DNA from: Thermoclostridium stercorarium subsp. stercorarium DSM 8532
Lineage (GTDB): Bacteria > Bacillota > Clostridia > DSM-8532
Direction of reading: 5' to 3'
DNA length: 64,000 bases
Assembly: GCF_000331995.1 (NCBI RefSeq)
Contig: NC_020134.1
Location: 2,454,627-2,518,626 of the forward strand
Below, one piece after another: positions 1-7,179 of this stretch (position 1 is its first letter; each line of letters begins with the position of its first letter). The notes beneath the pieces are model-generated. The model saw only the letters and a program-made list of their open reading frames with translations. It was not told where the DNA came from and ran no database searches. Made by a program: the position numbers and the translations under genes.

Positions 1-177
1 GAGTGTTTTCAAATTTCTGCCGGAAACAGGGCCGGTGGCATCTTTTTTCTTTTCTGCAGGCCTGTCCTGCATTTCACTGCTCTCTTTTTTGCTCTTTACT
101 CCCTCCGTAGCTTTTAACTCACTCTCAATAAGCTCGTCCAGCACATCATTGCCATTTCCGTTCATTTTTCCATTCAT
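1..177 (-). CDS. hypothetical protein, 5' part only (runs off the left edge)
   Basis: The reading frame on the minus strand starts at an ATG at 177 (a second in-frame ATG lies at 165) and stays open to the window edge, giving 59 visible residues. A G-rich stretch (GGGGGG, near 187-192) sits upstream as a possible ribosome binding site. The visible part is very polar: it starts MNGKMNGNGNDVLDELIE and continues with many Lys, Glu and Ser residues, so it looks like a disordered N-terminal tail. It lies 16 bp downstream of the GME-fold gene on the same strand and may be co-transcribed with it. No family is recognisable from this fragment, and the function is unknown. Confidence 0.5.
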   Translation of the reverse strand, partial: MNGKMNGNGNDVLDELIESELKATEGVKSKKESSEMQDRPAEKKKDATGPVSGRNLKTL

Positions 178-193
178 TCCGTGTCCCCCCGTT

Positions 194-985
194 TTAAATC
201 GTATCTTTTTCATAAAGCGGGATCAGGCTTCCGTAATCATGAATGCCGTTACTGTCCAGATTTACCCACTTTACGCCATATTCCTTTAAAAAATCCTTTA
301 TTTCGTCACTGCTGTCCAACATGTCAATATTGCCTGCGAAAGCAATCAAATCTTTGTCTATAAACCCTGCAACACCGCCAATAAAGCCATAACTGTATCC
401 GGGTAGGAGTATGTTTTTCTGCGGCGGTATCTGAAGTACATTAAACCCCTCTTTACGCGCAGCTTTCGCAATTGACGGATCATCGGTAATAATGCTTTCG
501 GTCGATACAGGCAGGACAGAACATTTCGCATATCCCTGGTTAACATGGACAAGGCGGATATTGAACCGGGACAGAAATTCGGCAACCACCTTATCGGTGC
601 ATTTTGTGTTATGAAACGCCACCTGCCCGACTATTGCGACGTTATATGCCACATCCAGAGGGTAATCCTTTTGCAGTAACGTATTTCCGGTATACACATC
701 AAATCCGTACTCTTTCAGTTTTTTAAGAATATCCGACGGTAATCCGGGCTGACACACCAAAACATTATCACCGACGTGTATTAACTGCATATCGACGTGC
801 CCGGCTACAGGTTCCGCAAGCCCGCTGCAGGGAGGTATTTCAATCAGTTCAATTCCGTAATCCTTCAGAGTATTTTTCATCCGGGTTTCCATGCGTGCAT
901 CGACGGCCATCAGTGAAACGTTATTTTTCGGCAACAGCGTTTGTTTTAAAAAACCCAATATGCACACCTTCCCGATACTTTGCAT
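194..985 (-). CDS. DUF6873-like GME-fold protein
   Basis: A 263-residue protein that resembles the DUF6873 family, relatives of guanidino-group-modifying enzymes (amidinotransferase/arginine deiminase fold). The visible signs are a repeated alpha/beta pattern and a GHVDMQL segment near residues 63-69, which resembles the His-x-Asp of GME enzymes. A Cys stands in AKCSVLPV near residue 155, but I cannot show that it is the nucleophile. The enzyme reaction, if any, is unknown. The start at 985 has only a weak ribosome binding site. It is followed on the same strand by the partial gene at the left edge. The family call comes from recall of sequence style and is moderate. Confidence 0.55.
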   Translation of the reverse strand: MQSIGKVCILGFLKQTLLPKNNVSLMAVDARMETRMKNTLKDYGIELIEIPPCSGLAEPVAGHVDMQLIHVGDNVLVCQPGLPSDILKKLKEYGFDVYTGNTLLQKDYPLDVAYNVAIVGQVAFHNTKCTDKVVAEFLSRFNIRLVHVNQGYAKCSVLPVSTESIITDDPSIAKAARKEGFNVLQIPPQKNILLPGYSYGFIGGVAGFIDKDLIAFAGNIDMLDSSDEIKDFLKEYGVKWVNLDSNGIHDYGSLIPLYEKDTI

Positions 986-1070
986 ATGATAATACAGCCA
1001 AAGGTTTCAGGGCCCGGAACCTTCAGGCTTTACAGATAGAGCGCCGCATCCTGCTACCGGGGTGCGGCAT

Positions 1071-1298
1071 TCATTCTTTTATGTTCTGGATAATACTTTT
1101 TAATTCCGCAATAACCTCAAAGGGTATGGTTACGCCTTTTTGACTGGGCTTATAGGTATCGTCGGCAGGATCATACCAGAATGTTCTTATATCCAAATAT
1201 TCCTTTCCGTTTTTCACAACCTGCTTTATATGTATTTCTTCACGGCTGTTTTTCGGCAGTTTCCCCAGCAGTTCTTCACTGTCCCAAAAAGAGCTCAT
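1071..1298 (-). CDS. PC4/YdbC-like single-stranded nucleic acid-binding protein
   Basis: A 75-residue protein resembling the bacterial PC4 (transcriptional coactivator p15) family, which binds single-stranded DNA as a dimer. Visible features are a beta-rich core (EIHIKQVVKNGKEYLDIRTF), a tryptophan/tyrosine pair, a KGVTIPFE strand-to-helix turn and a C-terminal helix, as in this fold. I chose the ATG at 1298 (MSSFWDSEE) because an AAAGGAG sits about 9 bases upstream; an earlier in-frame start at 1358 lacks this support. It probably forms a separate small transcription unit. The role (transcription, replication or repair) cannot be told from the context. Confidence 0.6.
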   Translation of the reverse strand: MSSFWDSEELLGKLPKNSREEIHIKQVVKNGKEYLDIRTFWYDPADDTYKPSQKGVTIPFEVIAELKSIIQNIKE

Positions 1299-1500
1299 AC
1301 TTTTATCTCCTTTTAAAATCCAGTTTGCCATTTTGTTTTGACTGTAAAACATGTCCAAGTGCGATCATTATATCACAGCAAAACCAGGTACTTCAACAAT
1401 CAATAAAAATACCGGTTTAGCTTACTGAAAAATTGAATTTACAAAATTTTCTTTAAACATTTGGAGTATTTTTTTTAATAAAGGTCATACTAAATTTCGA

Positions 1501-1535
1501 GATCCCGTATTTGCATTTTTTATTATTTCGGGATC
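1501..1535. other. inverted repeat upstream of the DUF378 gene
   Basis: GATCCCG at 1501-1507 and CGGGATC at 1529-1535 form a 7-bp inverted repeat with a 21-base T-rich spacer. It lies 55 bases before the DUF378 start, so it could be a leader hairpin or an operator. There is no T-tract right after it, so it is not a good terminator. The remainder of the 1299-1589 gap is AT-rich and shows nothing else I can name. Confidence 0.3.
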
Positions 1536-1589
1536 CGAAGGTTTCCGGCTGTAAAAAGATTGTACTCTACTGTAAAAGGAGTTGTCGGT

Positions 1590-1796
1590 ATGAGAACATT
1601 TGACAGAATAGCAGTTCTGCTTCTGATTGTGGGCGCATTAGACTGGCTGACGGTGGGACTTTTCAGTTTTGATTTTGTGGCAGCCATATTCGGAGGAGTG
1701 GACGCCCTGTGGAGCCGGATTATTTATACGCTGGTGGGCATTGCAGGAATTTACAGCATAAGCCTTTTATTCAGGGAGGCTCCTGCTTCCGAATAA
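1590..1796 (+). CDS. DUF378 family small membrane protein
   Basis: A 68-residue protein of the DUF378 family (YuzA-like), found in many Firmicutes and of unknown function. It has two hydrophobic segments, roughly residues 5-30 and 38-60, separated by a GGVDALWSR loop, which fits a two-helix membrane protein. The conserved ALDWLTVGL stretch after the first helix is typical of the family. The ATG at 1590 (MRTFDRIAV) is preferred because AAAGGAG lies 7-8 bases upstream; the longer frame from 1560 has no ribosome binding site. It stands alone and ends in a clear hairpin terminator. Confidence 0.75.
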   Translation: MRTFDRIAVLLLIVGALDWLTVGLFSFDFVAAIFGGVDALWSRIIYTLVGIAGIYSISLLFREAPASE

Positions 1797-1826
1797 TTCA
1801 CACATTTACAGAACGGTTCTAAAATC

Positions 1827-1854
1827 AGGCGCATTGAATATGCGCCTTTTTTTT
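1827..1854 (+). terminator. rho-independent terminator after the DUF378 gene
   Basis: AGGCGCAT (1827-1834) pairs perfectly with ATGCGCCT (1840-1847) around a 5-base loop, followed by a run of T. It lies 30 bases past the DUF378 stop. The next gene on the minus strand ends at 1860, so the hairpin may also serve that gene, although the T-tract favours the plus direction. Confidence 0.85.
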
Positions 1855-1859
1855 AAATG

Positions 1860-2027
1860 TTACACGTATAAATTTGAGCCTGCGGACCTAAAATTAATAG
1901 TCAGTAACATTCTTTTGTCAAATACAAACTCAATTTTTTCCACTTTAAGGTCCATGGGCTTTAAAGCTTCGTTCATGTCTTTCCTGATAAGTTTTTCAAG
2001 GACTTCGACTGTAATTGTTTTTTCCAT
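1860..2027 (-). CDS. small hypothetical protein
   Basis: A 55-residue protein starting MEKTITVEVLEKLI, with a Lys/Glu-rich helical first half and a beta-like second half (KVEKIEFVFDKRMLLTINF). There is no signal peptide or membrane helix and I recognise no family. The ATG at 2027 is preferred over the frame start at 2048 because AGAGGGG lies upstream at a usable distance. It lies 140 bp downstream of motB on the same strand. Function unknown. Confidence 0.5.
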   Translation of the reverse strand: MEKTITVEVLEKLIRKDMNEALKPMDLKVEKIEFVFDKRMLLTINFRSAGSNLYV

Positions 2028-2167
2028 GGGAAAGACCCCTCTGCACAAAACCAGATCAGATAAAAAATTCCTTATTTTTGCTTTTATTTTATATTATTTC
2101 CCAAGAAAACAAAAGGCTTACCTGTAATAAGCAAACCCGTAAGGAAAACTCCTGCGTAACAATATCA

Positions 2168-2953
2168 TTATTTCATTACCTTAATCTCTATTCTCCGGTT
2201 TTTACTTCTGCCTTCCGCAGTATTGTTATCCGCTATCGGCCTGTATTCCCCGCATCCTGCGGCCGTTAACCTTGAAGGGGCAATTCCTATCTCGTTTACC
2301 AGGTAAATGACCACATTTGTCGCCCTTCGTGTTGATAATTCCCAGTTTGTGGGAAACAACGGGGTATTTATCGGTACGGTGTCGGTATGCCCTTCTACAA
2401 TAATTTCGCCATCCAGAGCTTTCAGCGATTCTCCAAGGGTTTTGAGTGTATTTTTGCCGTCCTCAAGAATTTCTGCGCTTCCCGGTTTAAACAATACCTT
2501 TTCGTTCAGTCTTATAAGGATATATTCCTTTTCTTCTATAAGATCCACCTGATTTGAAATCCCCAACTCGGAGATATCCTGTTTCAGCTGCTCTTTGGCT
2601 TTTTCAAATTTCTCTTCCCTTATTCTCTCCCGGTCGTCCAGGATAATTCCCTCAGCAGTCTGGATATAACGCTCGTTGTCAACTATTTTTTTACCAGTGT
2701 CATCGGGATTTATAAAATTTACTGTAAGTATCTTTTTCCCCATATTATGATACAAAATAGTTCCGGCGCTGCCTGATTTTATGAACGTATTTCTTATGGA
2801 TCTCGAAAAAGTTTCAAATTTTTGAGCATCAATTACCGACATTGAAAAGAGCATTACAAAAAAACAAAGGAGATTGGTAACCAAATCACTGTATGTAGTC
2901 AGCCAGTTGCCGCCGAAGTCCAAACCCTCTTGATTTCCTTTTTTTCGAGCCAT
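2168..2953 (-). CDS. motB: flagellar motor stator protein MotB (OmpA-like)
   Basis: A 261-residue stator subunit that anchors the flagellar motor to peptidoglycan and, with MotA, conducts the driving ions. It has one N-terminal membrane helix (about residues 20-42) preceded by a basic tail. Asp23 in TTYSDLVTNLL matches the essential ion-binding Asp of MotB. A linker follows, then an OmpA-type peptidoglycan-binding domain (about 140-258) with the motif VEGHTDTVPI and a closing NRRIEIKV. Twenty bases separate it from motA upstream, so the two form an operon. No other flagellar gene is in the window, so the rest of the regulon must lie elsewhere. A role as a non-flagellar MotB-like anchor is possible but less likely. 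Confidence 0.88.
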   Translation of the reverse strand: MARKKGNQEGLDFGGNWLTTYSDLVTNLLCFFVMLFSMSVIDAQKFETFSRSIRNTFIKSGSAGTILYHNMGKKILTVNFINPDDTGKKIVDNERYIQTAEGIILDDRERIREEKFEKAKEQLKQDISELGISNQVDLIEEKEYILIRLNEKVLFKPGSAEILEDGKNTLKTLGESLKALDGEIIVEGHTDTVPINTPLFPTNWELSTRRATNVVIYLVNEIGIAPSRLTAAGCGEYRPIADNNTAEGRSKNRRIEIKVMK

Positions 2954-2973
2954 TCCCTTTCACCGCCTATAAA

Positions 2974-3780
2974 TTACTGAAGCCTGTTTGCCTGAAAACT
3001 ACTTCCTCCGGCTATCATTCTCTCATAATCTTCCCTCTGTTCGGGCGAGAGGAATGTCTTCAGCCTGTGTTCCATAATTCTCGGGTTTTCACCGGCCTGG
3101 ATTGATAAAACCCCTTCAATTATCATTTCCTTAATTCTTATTTCTTCAGTGCTGAGTTCCTGTAATTTTGTGGCTACTGGAACACAAATCATGTTTGCCA
3201 GTATACTTCCGTAAAAAGTGGTTACCAGCGCCAGAGACATAGCCGCACCGATCTGGGAAGGATCATCCATAGACCTCAGAAGGTTTATCAATCCGAGCAA
3301 AGTTCCTATCATACCCCATGCAGGGAACTCAGCAGCCAGTGTCTTAAAAATTGAAATACACTTTCCGTGTCTGATGCTCATGTTATCAAGCTCGAGCTGC
3401 ATTGAATCACGGATGATTTCAGGCTCGACTCCGTCCACAACAAGCTCAAGGGCTTTTTTCAAATATTCATCTTCAATTTCCTCCTGGTTTGATTCCAGGG
3501 CCAGTAAGCCTTCCCTTCTCGCTTTCTGGGATAATTCCACAAGCAGCTGAATAAGTTTATACGGCGATTGTTCCTTTCTTTTAAAAAGCTTGGGAAGAAC
3601 TTTTAAAAGATTCCTGAAATCATCCAGCGTAAATGCAATGATGGTAGAAGCAAGTCCACCACCGAAAGTAACCGCCAGTGAACTTAAACTCCAGAATGCC
3701 GAAGGGTTTCCTCCGTCGTACATACCCCAAAGAATACATGCGATTCCTATTATAAGTCCTATCAGTGTTGCAAGATCCAT
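2974..3780 (-). CDS. motA: flagellar motor stator protein MotA
   Basis: A 268-residue inner-membrane protein of the MotA/ExbB superfamily that forms the stator ion channel with MotB. Four hydrophobic segments are visible: about residues 3-22 (LATLIGLIIGIACILWG), 30-50, and a pair at about 150-200 with the family signature AEFPAWGMIGTLLGLINLL. A large cytoplasmic loop lies between helices 2 and 3, as in MotA. The ATG at 3780 is chosen because AGGAG lies 8 bases upstream; the TTG two codons earlier would be only 2 bases from it. It is the first gene of the motAB operon. Confidence 0.88.
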   Translation of the reverse strand: MDLATLIGLIIGIACILWGMYDGGNPSAFWSLSSLAVTFGGGLASTIIAFTLDDFRNLLKVLPKLFKRKEQSPYKLIQLLVELSQKARREGLLALESNQEEIEDEYLKKALELVVDGVEPEIIRDSMQLELDNMSIRHGKCISIFKTLAAEFPAWGMIGTLLGLINLLRSMDDPSQIGAAMSLALVTTFYGSILANMICVPVATKLQELSTEEIRIKEMIIEGVLSIQAGENPRIMEHRLKTFLSPEQREDYERMIAGGSSFQANRLQ

Positions 3781-3846
3781 ACCCAATACTCCTATTTTCC
3801 GGTCTAAATTTTTTGTCTTATTTTGTAGTAAATTTTCTATAAGGAT

Positions 3847-3873
3847 ATATCGTAAATTTTTTCATTTAACTTA
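3847..3873 (-). promoter_or_regulatory. possible SigD-type promoter of motAB
   Basis: Read on the minus strand, TAAG (3873-3870), a 15-base spacer and TACGATAT (3854-3847) match the sigma-D flagellar consensus TAAA-N15-GCCGATAA/T except for a few bases. It lies about 65 bases before the motA start. The match is imperfect; the location upstream of motAB is what makes it plausible. Confidence 0.35.
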
Positions 3874-3987
3874 ATAACAACACACCATTTACATCCATTC
3901 TTTGTTCAAAAGCCGCATTGAGAAAATCATAAAAGCCTTAATTTCTTAATTGTCCGAACAATTTCCATAAAAAATCAAATAACAGTA

Positions 3988-4016
3988 TTGAATTTTTATT
4001 CGTTATAATGTATAAT
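3988..4016 (+). promoter_or_regulatory. sigma-A promoter of argF
   Basis: TTGAAT (3988-3993), a 17-base spacer and TATAAT (4011-4016) form a near-consensus promoter about 30 bases ahead of the argF start. Both hexamers lie inside the two ARG boxes listed next, so a bound repressor would block RNA polymerase directly. Confidence 0.75.
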
Positions 4017-4022
4017 TATACA
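3989..4022 (+). promoter_or_regulatory. tandem ARG boxes (ArgR/AhrC operator)
   Basis: TGAATTTTTATTCG (3989-4002) differs from the ARG-box core TGAATWWWWATTCA in one base, and TGTATAATTATACA (4009-4022) is a perfect palindrome differing in two. Their centres are 20 bp apart, so 18-bp boxes would be separated by 2 bp, the spacing used by ArgR hexamers. Arginine-dependent repression of argF is the direct inference. An argR gene is not in the window. Confidence 0.75.
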
Positions 4023-4045
4023 ATCATTCCCCCTGGAGGTGTGTT

Positions 4046-4975
4046 ATGAAACATTTAATAAGCTTAAGTGACTGGACTTCAGAAGAAATAGTTGAAGTGC
4101 TGGATTTGGCCGACAGGCTGAAATATGAAAACAAAAACCGGATTGCCCATAATCACTATCTGAGAGGTAAAACGCTGGGTATGATTTTCTCCAAGTCGTC
4201 AACCCGCACCCGTGTTTCCTTTGAAGTAGGAATACACCAGTTAGGCGGATACGCCCTGTATTTAAACGCTTCGGACATACAGCTCGGGCGGGGTGAAACA
4301 ATTCACGATACCGCCAGAACACTGTCCCGTTATCTGGACGGCATTATGATCCGCACATATAAACAAAAAGACGTGGAAGACCTGGCGGCATACGGCGATA
4401 TTCCAGTAATAAACGGGTTAACCGACGAGCTGCATCCATGTCAGATACTTGCCGATTTAATGACAATACGGGAAAAGAAGGGTAAGCTTAAAGGTCTTAA
4501 ACTTTGCTATGTCGGCGACGGAAACAATGTGGCTCATTCGCTGATGATAGGCTGTGCGAAGACCGGGGTTGATATTTCAGTGGCAACACCTGAGGAATAT
4601 ACATGCATGGACAAGTATGTCAACATAGCAAAACAAATCGCATTGGAGACCGGAAGCAGGGTTGAAATACTTACTAATCCGAAGGACGCCGTTAAGGACG
4701 CTGACATCGTATATACCGATACATGGGTCAGTATGGGTATGGAAAACGAAAAAGAAAAACGCGTTAAAGTATTTGCTCCTTACCAGGTGAACAGGGAACT
4801 GTTTTCACTCGCAAAACCCGATGCAATATTCATGCACTGCCTTCCGGCATACAGGGGGTATGAAGTTACCGAAGATGTAATAGACGGCCCCAATTCCGTT
4901 GTATTCGACGAGGCCGAGAACCGTCTTCATGCACAAAAGGCGGTAATGGTGAAACTTATGGCTGATTACGCCTGA
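4046..4975 (+). CDS. argF: ornithine carbamoyltransferase
   Basis: A 309-residue enzyme of arginine biosynthesis that makes citrulline from carbamoyl phosphate and ornithine in the cytoplasm. The carbamoyl-phosphate binding motif STRTR is at residues 52-56. Further family marks are ELHPCQ, the ornithine-binding DTWVSMG region and the HCLPAYRG loop, which favours a biosynthetic OTCase over aspartate carbamoyltransferase. Length is normal. GGAGGTG precedes the ATG. The gene stands apart from other arg genes, followed 12 bp later by a GNAT acetyltransferase, and its promoter overlaps two ARG boxes. A catabolic (arcB) role is unlikely given that operator. Confidence 0.93.
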   Translation: MKHLISLSDWTSEEIVEVLDLADRLKYENKNRIAHNHYLRGKTLGMIFSKSSTRTRVSFEVGIHQLGGYALYLNASDIQLGRGETIHDTARTLSRYLDGIMIRTYKQKDVEDLAAYGDIPVINGLTDELHPCQILADLMTIREKKGKLKGLKLCYVGDGNNVAHSLMIGCAKTGVDISVATPEEYTCMDKYVNIAKQIALETGSRVEILTNPKDAVKDADIVYTDTWVSMGMENEKEKRVKVFAPYQVNRELFSLAKPDAIFMHCLPAYRGYEVTEDVIDGPNSVVFDEAENRLHAQKAVMVKLMADYA

Positions 4976-4987
4976 GGAGGTATATTC

Positions 4988-5518
4988 TTGGAAAATTGCT
5001 TTGTTTTAAGGCATGCAGTGGTTTCTGATGCCGCTGAAATTCATGTCCTGTTACAGGAGGCTTTTAGGGAATACGCAGAATTTATAGGCGTAACCCAACT
5101 TGAGGCGTTAAATGAATCCATAAAGGACGTAGAATATGAAATAAAGAATAATACCGTATTTGTTGCAATCGCCGACGGTTGTATTATCGGAACAATACGT
5201 GTCCGGATATCGGGTGATGAAGCGTATATCAGCAGACTTGCCGTAAGCAAACCTCACCGCAACATGGGCGTGGGAGAATCCCTTATAAATCTCGTTGACA
5301 GGTTTCTTCAGTCAAAGGGTGTAAAAAAAGCAATCCTGTACACCGCCTCGAACAACCCTAACCTGGTTCGTTTTTATTACGGCAGGGGATTCTACATTGA
5401 TTCGGTCAGTCATGAAAGAGGCTACCCGAGAGCCAGGATGATCAAGGAATACCGGAATATCGATACCGATGAGGAACTTTGCTCCTGCCATAACAGTCAG
5501 ATAAACTCTTTTCGTTAA
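4988..5518 (+). CDS. GNAT family N-acetyltransferase
   Basis: A 176-residue GCN5-related acetyltransferase. The acetyl-CoA binding region is visible as ISRLAVSKPHRNMGVGESLI (about residues 80-99), with the R-x-x-G-x-G/A pattern RNMGVG, followed by FYYGRGFYIDSVS near the C-terminal end. The substrate cannot be read from the sequence. It starts with TTG at 4988, 6 bases after GAGGAGG, and follows argF by 12 bp, so the two are probably one operon under arginine control. A link to arginine metabolism is therefore possible but unproven. Confidence 0.85.
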   Translation: MENCFVLRHAVVSDAAEIHVLLQEAFREYAEFIGVTQLEALNESIKDVEYEIKNNTVFVAIADGCIIGTIRVRISGDEAYISRLAVSKPHRNMGVGESLINLVDRFLQSKGVKKAILYTASNNPNLVRFYYGRGFYIDSVSHERGYPRARMIKEYRNIDTDEELCSCHNSQINSFR

Positions 5519-5857
5519 AATAAGCCGTTTACGTAAAAAAACACTTATGTAGGCTGAATGCCCTTTTTTCTTTTTCTGTTTCCTTTCGTCATTTGTCTAT
5601 TCCAGGCTGTTTTTTACACATATTTACGTCAGCCATTATTCACTCCTATTTTGGTAATTTCATACCGGATCCGTTTACCATTAACTTCAAAAAAAACGTC
5701 TGCGAAATTCCTTTAACTCCGTAAAACCTTTCTTGGGGCGTAAAAGGGATAATTAAATCCGCCGTACAAACCCGTTTTCCCCTTAATTATAGACTGTCAT
5801 ATGAACTTATGGTAGAATTTCTGTGTTAACATAAAAATCCTTAGGGGCGTTGCAAAA
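5519..5857. other. 339-bp gap with only short open frames
   Basis: No full gene fits here. On the minus strand there are several short overlapping frames: one of 13 codons (MADVNMCKK...) with AGGAG in front, starting at 5635, and a longer start-less frame around 5650-5780 whose coding-like pieces (DLIIPFTPQERFYG and EVNGKRIRYEITKIG) are joined only across a run of eight T/A at 5690-5697. This could be gene debris, but the pieces are too short to assign. Confidence 0.3.
5790..5818 (+). promoter_or_regulatory. possible promoter of the HD-GYP gene
   Basis: TAGACT (5790-5795), a 17-base spacer and TAGAAT (5813-5818) lie 40 bases before the HD-GYP start. The -35 element matches 4 of 6 consensus bases and the -10 element 5 of 6. 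Confidence 0.35.
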
Positions 5858-7111
5858 ATGAAACAGCATATCGTTAATTTGGGAAATCTGCTTATTACTT
5901 TATCCGAAACCATGGATTTATCCAACCCTCTCGTATACCAGCATCAGCACAGAACAGCGTATATAGCACTGGAGATTTCAAAAAACGCCGGTATCACAGG
6001 CAAGCAGCTTGAAAGCATTTTTACAGCCGCCCTGCTGCATGATATAGGTGCTCTTACGGTGGAAGAAAAAATACTGCTCCATAATAACGAATCCGAAAAC
6101 GAAGAACTTCACACCATTCGCGGAGCGATTCTGTTAAGCCAGATACCGTGGCTGAAGGATATTTCAGAAATAGTCAGATTTCATCACAGAGACTGGAAGG
6201 ACTGGAATGAAGGACTTGAAAATCCTCTGGTTTTATCCTCGCAAATTGTTTATCTGTCAGATCAGGTTGAAAGACTAATTGACAGGAACAGATACATTTT
6301 GCATCAGACCGATGATATAACAGAGGCCGTCCGGAAACTGCAAAAAGAGAATAAAGTCTGTGAAAAACTCGCAGCTCACTTTATTGATATTTCAAAAAAA
6401 GAAGCTTTCTGGCTGAATCTGGTCTCTCCCTCGCTGTCATCGATATTATTGCATAATGGCCCCTTTAACAGTGTTTTTATTGATATGCATGATATCATGC
6501 TGATTTCCGGCATGTACCGCGACCTGATAGATTTTAAGTCACCGTATACCGCAACGCATACCACAGGCGTTGCGGAATGCGCGTCAAAACTTGCTGAATT
6601 TTTAGGATTTGCCGAACTTGACATAAGGGATATGAAAATAGCCGGAAACTTCCATGATATCGGGAAACTTCTGATTCCCAACAGCATCATTGAGAAGCCC
6701 GGGAAATTAACCGACCGTGAATATGCCATAATGCGATGCCATTCCTACTATACATACAGAACTCTTAATTCCGTCGGCGGCTTGCAAAAAATTGCCGAAT
6801 GGGCGGGCTATCACCATGAAAGGCTTGACGGCAGCGGTTATCCGTTCCGGTACAGTGGCGATGAAATCGGCACGGGGGCAAGAGTTATGGCGGTGGCCGA
6901 CATATTTACCGCACTTCTTGAGGACAGACCCTACAGAAAAGGTATGGAAACAAACCAGATTTATAAAACGATAAAATCCATGGCGGACAATAACAAACTG
7001 GACAGGAAAATCACCGAATTGCTGTTTGACAATTTTGACGCCGTCTATACTCATGTCAGGGAAAAACAGGCCGCCGCAAAGCATTTTTATGATAAGACAC
7101 TGGTGGCATGA
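5858..7111 (+). CDS. tandem HD / HD-GYP domain protein (c-di-GMP phosphodiesterase-like)
   Basis: A 417-residue cytoplasmic protein with two HD-type domains. The first (about residues 20-190) keeps LLHDIGALTVEEK and a later FHHRDW, so it is a plausible metal site. The second (about 220-400) is a full HD-GYP domain: HDIGKLLIPNSIIEKPG, HHERLDGSGYP and VADIFTALLEDRPYRKG are the classic motifs of cyclic di-GMP phosphodiesterases. No PAS, GAF, receiver or membrane segment is present, so the sensing part may be the first HD domain. It is a single gene between two strong punctuation sites. The substrate (c-di-GMP or another cyclic dinucleotide) is inferred from the family. Confidence 0.85.
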   Translation: MKQHIVNLGNLLITLSETMDLSNPLVYQHQHRTAYIALEISKNAGITGKQLESIFTAALLHDIGALTVEEKILLHNNESENEELHTIRGAILLSQIPWLKDISEIVRFHHRDWKDWNEGLENPLVLSSQIVYLSDQVERLIDRNRYILHQTDDITEAVRKLQKENKVCEKLAAHFIDISKKEAFWLNLVSPSLSSILLHNGPFNSVFIDMHDIMLISGMYRDLIDFKSPYTATHTTGVAECASKLAEFLGFAELDIRDMKIAGNFHDIGKLLIPNSIIEKPGKLTDREYAIMRCHSYYTYRTLNSVGGLQKIAEWAGYHHERLDGSGYPFRYSGDEIGTGARVMAVADIFTALLEDRPYRKGMETNQIYKTIKSMADNNKLDRKITELLFDNFDAVYTHVREKQAAAKHFYDKTLVA

Positions 7112-7132
7112 TAAAACCTTCTGCTTATAAAG

Positions 7133-7175
7133 CTGCCGGACGATTTATGCCTGCAAAAACCGTCCGGCAGTTTTT
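7133..7175 (+). terminator. terminator after the HD-GYP gene
   Basis: CTGCCGGACG (7133-7142) pairs perfectly with CGTCCGGCAG (7161-7170), followed by TTTTT and a second T-run. The GH35 gene on the opposite strand ends at 7180, so the hairpin sits between two convergent genes. Confidence 0.85.
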
Positions 7176-7179
7176 AGTT

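Noticed and set aside
1048-1075. GC-rich hairpin as terminator of the PC4-like gene
   Set aside because: The stem (GCCGCA...TGCGGC) is good, but no T-tract follows on either strand.
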